A stretch of 7,772 bases of DNA from Sulfurovum sp. (GTDB lineage Bacteria > Campylobacterota > Campylobacteria > Campylobacterales > Sulfurovaceae), in contig JALVGO010000172.1 of the NCBI GenBank assembly GCA_027029065.1, forward strand, positions 1-7,772, in the 5' to 3' direction. The position numbers were made by a program, and so were the translations under genes. This document shows, in pieces, positions 1 through 5,597 of this stretch; the first letter of the stretch is position 1; each line of letters starts with the position of its first letter. Under the pieces are notes generated by a model. That model had not been told where the DNA came from. It saw only the letters and a program-made list of their open reading frames with translations, and did no database searches.

Positions 1-555
1 TACGACGTTTTGGACAACGCCGAGTACGGCACCTTGGCACTCAGCATCGGCGATACACCCTACGCCGTACCGGTCAACTTCGTACGTATAGACGATACCC
101 TCTATTTTCACGGCGCGCTCAAAAACAAAAAGATGCAGATCATCACACAAACCCCTGCCGTTTCTTTTTCGGTTGTTGAGAACTATGCACTCATCGACTC
201 AGACTTTTCAAGTACGGATGGGTTAGCATGCCCTGCAACACAGTTTTTCAAATCGGTCAGCATAAACGGTGTAGCGTTGGTAGTAGAAGGACGCAACGAG
301 AAAGCCAAAGTCTTTGAAGCCCTGATGCAAAAGCTCCAACCCAAAGGTGGTTACAAACCCTTTAGTGACACTGAGTACGATGCAGCTATTAAAGCTACTG
401 CTGTGGTGAAGATTGAGATAGAAAAGCTTACCTGTAAGTTCAAATTTGGTCAGCATTTAAGCGATAAACGGTTTGAGATGATTGTAGAGAATCTGCTCAA
501 ACGAGGAAGACCTATAGATATAGAGACTGTGAGAGTAATGCGAAAACAAAAATAG
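1..555 (+). CDS. Pyridoxamine 5'-phosphate oxidase-like / NimA-like flavin-binding protein, 5' end cut by window
   Basis: The frame is open from base 1 to a TAG at 553-555. The reading starts YDVLDNAEYGTLAL, and the segment before the TTG at position 10 already fits the family, so the true start lies upstream of the window. The visible part has the split-barrel FMN-binding pattern: an EYGTLAL strand, then YAVPVNFVRIDDTLYFHGA, then a KNKKMQII stretch and TPAVSFSVV. This is the usual N-terminal layout of PNPOx-like proteins related to NimA nitroimidazole reductases. Such proteins bind FMN or a related flavin in the cytoplasm as homodimers and reduce or bind small molecules; substrates are mostly unknown. 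The basic C-terminus (LLKRGRPIDIETVRVMRKQK) ends the protein. The gene converges on the regulator at 583-1239. Family assignment is fairly secure, but the specific reaction cannot be told from sequence. Confidence 0.8.
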   Translation, partial: YDVLDNAEYGTLALSIGDTPYAVPVNFVRIDDTLYFHGALKNKKMQIITQTPAVSFSVVENYALIDSDFSSTDGLACPATQFFKSVSINGVALVVEGRNEKAKVFEALMQKLQPKGGYKPFSDTEYDAAIKATAVVKIEIEKLTCKFKFGQHLSDKRFEMIVENLLKRGRPIDIETVRVMRKQK

Positions 556-557
556 TA

Positions 558-583
558 AAGGCTCTTAAAACGTCTTGAGCCTT
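558..583. terminator. Hairpin between convergent genes, possible bidirectional terminator
   Basis: AAGGCTC at 558-564 pairs perfectly with GAGCCTT at 577-583, giving a 7-bp stem around a 12-nt loop. It lies immediately after the stop of the flavoprotein gene and touches the stop codon of the convergent regulator gene. On the minus strand the stem is followed by a T-rich run (complement of 541-557), as expected for an intrinsic terminator. On the plus strand no good T-run follows, so termination there would be weaker. The large loop lowers confidence. Confidence 0.5.
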
Positions 584-1239
584 CACTCCTTAACATCCAT
601 TAATTTTTCTGCAAACGGCAAGACAGACAATACTTTGATCTTCTTGCTGACAAGCCCTGCAAGCATGCTTTCAAACATCGCATCATAGTAAGTTTCATAA
701 TGCGACTCTACATCCATAAAGCCGTCTATGACAATAGATGCCAGTCCATGCAGGGATGACCAGATGACAACTGCCTGAGTGAAACTGTCTGCTTTTTTAA
801 GCAGACCGCTCCGCTGCCCCTCCTCTATGGCTTTTTTTAAGGCACCAAAACCGCTACACTCATCCCCAAGCGTCATAATCTCTTCCCGGATATGGGCGTA
901 TTTTTTACCAAACAGTAAGCGGTAGAGACTGGGATTGGCTCTGGCGTAGTCGATGTAGGCTTTTCCACTGTCGTAAAACCGCTCGACAAGCGGTCTGCTT
1001 TGCTCAAGCAACAGTGGCGAGAGCGTGGCATCAAAATCTTCAAACCCTGCAACGATCATTGTTTCTATGAGTGCATCTTTTGATTTGAAATGCCGGTAAA
1101 TTGCAGAACGTGAGGTATTGGTAGCATCCGCAAGCACTTTTAGCGTGAGTTTTTCAACATCATACTTACGAATAAACTCAAACGCAATCCTAAGTGACTC
1201 CTCTTTGAGGTTGCCATGGTGGTATTCATCTTTTTTCAT
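583..1239 (-). CDS. TetR/AcrR-family transcriptional regulator
   Basis: A 218-residue protein with the standard TetR N-terminal DNA-binding domain. It begins MKKDEYHHGNLKEESLRIAF, and the helix-turn-helix covers about residues 31-57 with the family signature SRSAIYRHFKSKDALI. The rest (about 70-200) is the helical ligand-binding and dimerisation half; its sequence does not reveal the ligand. The length is normal for the family. Start choice: the ATG at 1239 is the only credible start, because an in-frame stop lies 24 nt upstream at 1261-1263 and the next Met is inside the DNA-binding domain. No Shine-Dalgarno sequence precedes it. The gene is transcribed away from the exporter operon at 1333-5518, and two palindromes in the shared intergenic region are its likely operators. 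I infer a local repressor of the operon, and perhaps of itself, relieved by a hydrophobic ligand. Confidence 0.9.
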   Translation of the reverse strand: MKKDEYHHGNLKEESLRIAFEFIRKYDVEKLTLKVLADATNTSRSAIYRHFKSKDALIETMIVAGFEDFDATLSPLLLEQSRPLVERFYDSGKAYIDYARANPSLYRLLFGKKYAHIREEIMTLGDECSGFGALKKAIEEGQRSGLLKKADSFTQAVVIWSSLHGLASIVIDGFMDVESHYETYYDAMFESMLAGLVSKKIKVLSVLPFAEKLMDVKE

Positions 1240-1245
1240 AGCAAA

Positions 1246-1251
1246 ATCATA
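1246..1251 (-). promoter_or_regulatory. Candidate -10 element of the TetR-family gene
   Basis: On the minus strand TATGAT (5 of 6 to TATAAT) lies 6 nt before the ATG at 1239, with an overlapping TATGCT at 1256-1251. Either would give an mRNA with almost no 5' leader, in keeping with the missing ribosome binding site. No convincing -35 box is seen. The element adjoins the operator at 1263-1281, so autoregulation is plausible but not shown. Confidence 0.3.
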
Positions 1252-1262
1252 GCATATTTTTT

Positions 1263-1281
1263 ATGTGAACATTGTTTACAT
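1263..1281. promoter_or_regulatory. Operator-like palindrome 1 (19 bp), probable TetR-family binding site
   Basis: ATGTGAACATTGTTTACAT is an inverted repeat of two 9-bp arms around one central base, with a single mismatched pair. It matches the second palindrome at 1294-1312 in 17 of 19 positions. Dyad sites of this size between a TetR gene and a divergent operon are typical TetR operators. It lies beside the regulator's own start and overlaps the putative -35 of the operon promoter. Confidence 0.75.
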
Positions 1282-1303
1282 TTAAGAGACTCTATGTTAA
1301 CAT
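1275..1303 (+). promoter_or_regulatory. Candidate promoter of the three-gene exporter operon
   Basis: TTTACA at 1275-1280 (5 of 6 to TTGACA) is separated by 17 bp from TAACAT at 1298-1303 (4 of 6 to TATAAT). Transcription would start near 1310, leaving a short leader with the ribosome binding site at 1321-1326. The -35 lies in palindrome 1 and the -10 in palindrome 2, so a bound regulator would block polymerase. The -10 match is modest, so the exact boxes are uncertain. Confidence 0.4.
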
Positions 1304-1312
1304 TGTTCACAT
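1294..1312. promoter_or_regulatory. Operator-like palindrome 2 (19 bp), probable TetR-family binding site
   Basis: ATGTTAACATTGTTCACAT has the same 9-1-9 dyad structure as the copy at 1263-1281, again with one mismatched pair. The two centres (1272 and 1303) are 31 bp apart, close to three turns of B-DNA, so two regulator dimers would bind the same helix face. It covers the putative -10 of the operon promoter and ends 8 bp before the ribosome binding site. Confidence 0.75.
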
Positions 1313-1320
1313 CTACCGAT

Positions 1321-1326
1321 AAGGAG
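1321..1326 (+). promoter_or_regulatory. Ribosome binding site fixing the start of the LolA-like gene
   Basis: AAGGAG lies 6 nt before the ATG at 1333. It decides for that start over in-frame ATGs at 1216 and 1294, which would run through the operators and put 13-39 non-signal residues in front of a clear signal peptide. Confidence 0.85.
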
Positions 1327-1332
1327 TCTAAA

Positions 1333-2082
1333 ATGAAACAAACAGGGATAGCGCTAATGCTCATGGGGACACTACTCATGGCACAAAGTGCTCAGGAGGT
1401 AGCCAAACGCTCATTTGAAAAAATATCGGGGTACCAAAGCAGTATTTCTGAGACAACCATGATACTGAAAAATGCACAGGGAGCCACAAACACGCGCAAA
1501 ATGCGTATTTTAAAACTTGAAGGCAGTCATGGAGACAAATCGCTCATTGTATTTCTCTACCCGATGGATATTAAAGATACAAAACTTTTAAGTTATGAGC
1601 AGATCGGCAAAGATGACAAACAGTGGCTCTATTTGCCGGCACTCAAACGGGTAAAGCGCATCAGTTCGAGGAACAAATCGGGCTCTTTTATGGCAAGTGA
1701 ATTCAGCTATGAAGACATTGCCTCACAAAACTACCAAAACTACCGCTATCAGGGTGAAGCAAAAAAAGTTACTATCCACGGGAAAAGCTACCTGAAAATT
1801 GTACGCACCCCCAAAGATACACACAGTGGGTACTCCAAACAGATTGTCTATATTGACCCCAAGAGCTATCTGGCACAATTTGGCGAATATTATGACAAAA
1901 ACACAAGATTGCTCAAAAAGGTAACCTTCCTCAAATATAGAAAGATCAACGGCATCGACCGCATTGTCAAAATGAAGATGAGCAATGTACAAAACGGCAA
2001 AAGTACCTTGCTCGTTTGGGACAAAGACACTATACACGCACATTTGTCAGACAGTGACTTTTCAAAAAGAGTTTTACAATGA
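1333..2082 (+). CDS. Periplasmic LolA-like protein (outer membrane lipoprotein-sorting protein family)
   Basis: A 249-residue protein. Residues 1-20 (MKQTGIALMLMGTLLMAQSA) form a Sec signal peptide with likely cleavage around 17-20. There is no lipobox cysteine, so a soluble periplasmic protein is expected. The mature part carries hallmarks of the LolA-like family (the group usually named outer membrane lipoprotein-sorting protein): FLYPMDIKDTKLLSYE, the basic strand QWLYLPALKRVKRIS at about 97-111, and SGSFMASEFSYEDI at about 116-129. LolA-type proteins form an open half-barrel that shields acyl chains or other hydrophobic ligands. This subfamily is distinct from housekeeping LolA and is commonly encoded beside MMPL/RND transporters, as here. 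It is first in the operon and overlaps the next gene by 4 nt (ATGA at 2079-2082). I infer that it carries a hydrophobic substrate between the transporter at 3260-5518 and the outer membrane. The ligand is unknown. Confidence 0.85.
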   Translation: MKQTGIALMLMGTLLMAQSAQEVAKRSFEKISGYQSSISETTMILKNAQGATNTRKMRILKLEGSHGDKSLIVFLYPMDIKDTKLLSYEQIGKDDKQWLYLPALKRVKRISSRNKSGSFMASEFSYEDIASQNYQNYRYQGEAKKVTIHGKSYLKIVRTPKDTHSGYSKQIVYIDPKSYLAQFGEYYDKNTRLLKKVTFLKYRKINGIDRIVKMKMSNVQNGKSTLLVWDKDTIHAHLSDSDFSKRVLQ

Positions 2083-3251
2083 ACCGGGCTGTCTTGTCGA
2101 TACTGCTTTCTCTTTCGCACCTTGGGGCAGTTGAGTTAAAAAGTACGGTGAATGTAACACACACAGGCTATTCACACTCAGAAGATCAAACAGAGGTAAG
2201 CGGTGATATTGAACTGAGCCAACATGGCGGTTTTTTCGATGGACAAATGAGTCTTATTTACCTTTACAGTGATCGTTATAAAGAGAGAAGATACCTTTAC
2301 CTAAATGAACTTTATGCATCAAAAAGTATGGGAGAGTACCGGTTTGAAATAGGAAAACGGATTGTCTACTGGGGTGAACTGGAAGGGTACAACATTACAG
2401 ATGTATTCAACCCCAAAAACTATCTGCTTGATCCCTTTGACAAAAGTGCCAAACTTGGAAGCTGGTCAGTTGCACTCAGCCGCTATTTTGGAGATAATGT
2501 GCTTGAAGCGGGAATGAAGTTCTACGAAGAAAACCTCGCACTTTCAAACGCACATACCCCCTACTACCCTCTGCCTCTACCGTACAGCACCTCTCTAAAA
2601 CTTCAGGAAGCGCGGTACACACCTACAGTGTATGTTAGCTATACCCTAAGTAGTGAGGAGGTTGTGGAGAGTGAGAGCCGTATTATTGTGTGGCACGGGT
2701 ATGACAACAAACGCAACTTTGTACCGGCAACCTATGGACAGGAACTGGCACAATATGCCTACAGGGTAAACAAAGCACTCTTTTTATCCCACATTGTCTA
2801 TGACGATATGCTCTTTAAAGCAGAAGCGAGCTACACGCATATCATTGACTATGATCCAATGAGCGACTATTGGCAGTTTGGTGTAGGGGCGGAGAAGAGC
2901 CTCTATGACATAGCCGGCACGGATGTTACCCTTTATGCTGAATACTACCGTTACCACTATGAGGATGGTAGCAAGGTTAAAAATGTAGATATATCGGAAA
3001 TCTACAATGATGACCTCTTTCTGGCGGCAAAACTCAATTTCAACGATACCCGAAGCAGTGAAGTCAGAGCGGGCATGCTTTATGATATCGGCAACCGTGA
3101 AAAAGTCTTTAAAATCGAAGCAAAAACAAGGCTGCTGGATCGTTTTGTGCTGCATGCCCAGTGGTTGCATATAGTGCCGGCAAACCATACACTCTTGTCT
3201 ACATTTAAAGACCATACCCGGATGCAGTTCGGGGTACGTTATACATTTTAG
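2079..3251 (+). CDS. Predicted outer-membrane beta-barrel protein of the exporter operon
   Basis: A 390-residue protein. Residues 1-17 (MNRAVLSILLSLSHLGA) look like a signal peptide. The rest alternates polar and hydrophobic residues, is rich in Tyr, Trp and Phe, and ends in MQFGVRYTF. A C-terminal Phe after alternating hydrophobics is the usual outer-membrane barrel assembly signal. A distinctive motif at 91-115, IGKRIVYWGELEGY followed by NITDVFNPKNY, resembles the WG...D..NP element of DUF1302-like outer-membrane proteins that accompany MMPL transporters in other proteobacteria; I cannot confirm family membership. It starts inside the stop of the upstream gene (ATGA), with a weak AAAGAG site at 2066-2071, so translation is probably coupled. 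The stop overlaps the ribosome binding site of the next gene. I infer an outer-membrane acceptor or exit pore for the operon's substrate. It is not a TolC-type protein: there is no long coiled coil. Confidence 0.75.
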   Translation: MNRAVLSILLSLSHLGAVELKSTVNVTHTGYSHSEDQTEVSGDIELSQHGGFFDGQMSLIYLYSDRYKERRYLYLNELYASKSMGEYRFEIGKRIVYWGELEGYNITDVFNPKNYLLDPFDKSAKLGSWSVALSRYFGDNVLEAGMKFYEENLALSNAHTPYYPLPLPYSTSLKLQEARYTPTVYVSYTLSSEEVVESESRIIVWHGYDNKRNFVPATYGQELAQYAYRVNKALFLSHIVYDDMLFKAEASYTHIIDYDPMSDYWQFGVGAEKSLYDIAGTDVTLYAEYYRYHYEDGSKVKNVDISEIYNDDLFLAAKLNFNDTRSSEVRAGMLYDIGNREKVFKIEAKTRLLDRFVLHAQWLHIVPANHTLLSTFKDHTRMQFGVRYTF

Positions 3252-3255
3252 GAGA
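3250..3255 (+). promoter_or_regulatory. Ribosome binding site overlapping the upstream stop codon
   Basis: AGGAGA begins within the TAG stop (3249-3251) of the barrel gene and lies 4 nt before the ATG at 3260. Ribosomes finishing the barrel protein would be placed directly on this site, so the transporter is likely made by translational coupling. Confidence 0.7.
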
Positions 3256-3259
3256 CTCT

Positions 3260-5518
3260 ATGCAAAGCTATATCAATTTTTTAGACAGAAACAAATACAG
3301 GCTGATATGGGCAGTTATCCTTGTAACACTTCTGCTCTCCTATTCACTGAAAAATATCGCCTATGAGGGGAGTTACCGCATCTGGTTCGATGCCGACTCC
3401 AAGATCATTACCTCTTACGATGCATTTAGAGACACCTTTGGAGGAGACGACACCTTTGTCGTCGCCTTTGAAGATAAAGAGGGTATCTTTAGACCAAAAC
3501 CGATTCAGACCATATTGAAACTAACACGTGAATTTAAAAAGATCAAAGGTGTTCAAAAGGTAGATTCACTCACAAACTACCAATATATACGCAGTGAAGA
3601 GGATGATATTATCGTAGAGGATTTCATCGAAGATACGGTTGCACTGCCGGAAAAAAAAGCGTTGGCACTAAAGGATTCGCTGATTGTCAATCACCTCATC
3701 AGCAAAAACGGGAAAACCACACTCATTGCCGTGAAACTCTCTACCCGTCAGGGAAGCAATGAGGCAGTCAATATAGCCGTGATGAAAGAACTTCAACAGA
3801 TCCTGAAACAAACCCAAAAAGAGACAGGTTACCGCTTCTACCTCTCCGGTGTTCCTGCCATTACCGCCTCGCTTGTAACAGTCTCCCAGCATGATGCGTT
3901 CTTGCTGATGCCTTTGGCGGTCATCATTGTCGTACTCATGCTGTGGCTGCTGTTTAGAGATGTGATGGGGGTTATTGTACCATCCGCAGTGATTGTGTTT
4001 ACATTTTTGATTGTTTTGAGTATACAGATGCTTTTGGGCTATAAGCTCAACAACTTTACCGTTAACATACCCTCTTTTATTTCGGCAATTGCCATTGCCG
4101 ATGCCATGCACCTTTTTTTGGCATGGGTCTATTACAGAAAACAGGGACTTAAAAACAAAGAAGCGGTTACGGTAGCACTGCAAAAGAACTTTCTTCCTAT
4201 CGCCATGACCTCTTTTACCACCGCAACAGGCTTTGCCACACTGGGGCTAAGCGCCATAGAACCCATTGCCACCCTCGGACTTGCCATCACCAGCGGTGCG
4301 CTCATCGCATTTGTACTGAGTGTTACACTGGCACCGGCAATCTTGCTGACACGCAAAGAAGAACAGTCCGTCAAACCGGTACATTTTTTGGATCTCTCCC
4401 ACATAAAAGGCTATGGTACTTTCATCAAAAGGCATGATAAAAAGATCATTCTCTTTTTTACAGGGCTCTTTCTCATTGCCGGGTATGGACTGAGCCATAC
4501 CAAGGTTGACAGCAACAGCATCAAATACTTTTCGCCCAATACCGTGGTACGTAGCGGAAGTGATTTCATCGAAAAGCATATCACAGGACCGATGGTGTAT
4601 GAGGTAGTCATCGATTCCTCCAAAAAAGAAGGCATCAAAGATCCGATATTTCTTACACAGATCATCGCTTTTGAAAAGGCATTAAAAACACGGTATCCTA
4701 CAGTGCGATTCAGTATATCCCTCAAAGATATTATTATGAGGATGCAAAAGGTTTTAAACCCCAATGCCCCTACCCTGCTGCCTGATGAGAAAAATCTTGT
4801 GGCACAATACCTGCTGCTCTACTCTATGAGCCTGCCGCAGGGTATGGAGATAAACGATCAGGTCGATACCAATGAACGCTACCTTAGACTGACACTCAAC
4901 ACCAATATACAAGACACTTCCAAAGATCTGGAAATGATAGCATGGATCAAACAGTGGTGGCACGCACATGCACCTTATGCAGCCGACGTACAGGGACAGA
5001 CTGCCATCTTTGCCTATATGCAAAGCAGTGTAACAGACACACCGATTGTCTCCATCGCCTCCACCCTGCTCATTGTGATGGCGGCGATGTTTTTAATCTA
5101 CCGAAACCTCAAGATGCTCTTGCTGTTTGTGCTGCCCAATGTCGCACCGTTGCTTCTGGTTGCCGGGGTCATGGGCTATTTAAATATCCCTATCGATATA
5201 GGCGTTGCTATTTCAGCAGCGGTTATTCTTGGTATTGCCGTCGATGATACCATACATTTTTTCAGCAAATTTTTTGATGCAATCAAAGAAAAACCTTTTG
5301 AAGAGAGCATCGACTACGTCATCAGCCACAGCGGAAATGCCATGATCCTTACCACACTCATTCTCTCATTGACTTTTGCAGTATTTGGCGTAAGCAGTTT
5401 TATCCCCAATGTCAATTTTGCCATTGTAACGGTCATAGCACTCAACATTGCACTACTGCTCGATCTTTTGCTGTTACCGGCACTGTTGAGTCTGTTTTAC
5501 GGGAATAAGAGATGTTGA
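3260..5518 (+). CDS. MMPL/RND-superfamily inner-membrane transporter
   Basis: A 752-residue protein with the duplicated RND layout: TM1 at about 13-30, a periplasmic domain to about 212, TM2-6 at about 213-365, TM7 at about 395-412, a second periplasmic domain to about 592, and TM8-12 at about 594-745. The fourth helix of each half carries the expected acidic relay: AIADAMHLF with Asp281 in the first half and GIAVDDTIHFFSKF with Asp662 and Asp663 in the second. Such residues couple proton influx to substrate movement. Length and spacing fit the MMPL/hydrophobe-exporter branch (MmpL- and HpnN-like) rather than the AcrB drug pumps, which are about 1,030 residues. It is third in the operon, after the LolA-like and barrel proteins. 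No periplasmic adaptor gene is present. I infer lipid or hydrophobic-compound transport towards the outer membrane. The window alone does not exclude antimicrobial efflux, and the TetR neighbour would fit that too. Confidence 0.9.
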   Translation: MQSYINFLDRNKYRLIWAVILVTLLLSYSLKNIAYEGSYRIWFDADSKIITSYDAFRDTFGGDDTFVVAFEDKEGIFRPKPIQTILKLTREFKKIKGVQKVDSLTNYQYIRSEEDDIIVEDFIEDTVALPEKKALALKDSLIVNHLISKNGKTTLIAVKLSTRQGSNEAVNIAVMKELQQILKQTQKETGYRFYLSGVPAITASLVTVSQHDAFLLMPLAVIIVVLMLWLLFRDVMGVIVPSAVIVFTFLIVLSIQMLLGYKLNNFTVNIPSFISAIAIADAMHLFLAWVYYRKQGLKNKEAVTVALQKNFLPIAMTSFTTATGFATLGLSAIEPIATLGLAITSGALIAFVLSVTLAPAILLTRKEEQSVKPVHFLDLSHIKGYGTFIKRHDKKIILFFTGLFLIAGYGLSHTKVDSNSIKYFSPNTVVRSGSDFIEKHITGPMVYEVVIDSSKKEGIKDPIFLTQIIAFEKALKTRYPTVRFSISLKDIIMRMQKVLNPNAPTLLPDEKNLVAQYLLLYSMSLPQGMEINDQVDTNERYLRLTLNTNIQDTSKDLEMIAWIKQWWHAHAPYAADVQGQTAIFAYMQSSVTDTPIVSIASTLLIVMAAMFLIYRNLKMLLLFVLPNVAPLLLVAGVMGYLNIPIDIGVAISAAVILGIAVDDTIHFFSKFFDAIKEKPFEESIDYVISHSGNAMILTTLILSLTFAVFGVSSFIPNVNFAIVTVIALNIALLLDLLLLPALLSLFYGNKRC

Positions 5519-5537
5519 GATTTTTGTAGGAGCTCTA

Positions 5538-5567
5538 TTGTAAGCATAAATAACTTAAAAATATAGT
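5538..5567 (+). promoter_or_regulatory. Candidate promoter of the AAA+ ATPase gene
   Basis: TTGTAA at 5538-5543 and TATAGT at 5562-5567 (5 of 6 to TATAAT) are 18 bp apart in AT-rich sequence. Transcription would begin about 25 nt before the ATG at 5598. A short perfect dyad, TAGTATCATACTA at 5564-5576, overlaps the -10. The gene therefore need not depend on the upstream operon, although I see no clear terminator after 5518. Confidence 0.5.
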
Positions 5568-5597
5568 ATCATACTACTAAAATATTTAGGATTATAG

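Noticed and set aside
1216..1332. N-terminal extension of the LolA-like gene from ATG 1216, or from ATG 1294
   Set aside because: The extensions run through the two operators and the candidate promoter, encode non-signal residues in front of a clear signal peptide, and ignore the good AAGGAG site before ATG 1333.
2784..3215. Minus-strand 143-codon open frame opposite the barrel gene
   Set aside because: Antisense shadow of a well-supported gene, without ribosome binding site or recognisable domain.
1286..3262. The 11-mer GAGACTCTATG occurs at both 1286-1296 and 3252-3262
   Set aside because: Several chance 11-mer repeats are expected in a window of this size, and the two copies have different roles: one at the operator edge, the other a ribosome binding site plus start.
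3668..4183. Minus-strand 171-codon open frame opposite the transporter gene
   Set aside because: The translation is low-complexity His/Asn/Lys/Gln-rich and mirrors the codon pattern of the plus-strand gene; there is no start signal.
4942..5247. Plus-strand 101-codon open frame inside the transporter gene
   Set aside because: It is an alternate-frame shadow of the MMPL coding sequence: Cys/Arg-rich translation, no ribosome binding site, no family resemblance.
5519..5597. Terminator after the exporter operon
   Set aside because: I looked for a stem followed by a T-run and found none; GAGCTC at about 5530 is only a 6-bp palindrome. Termination may be Rho-dependent or lie further on.
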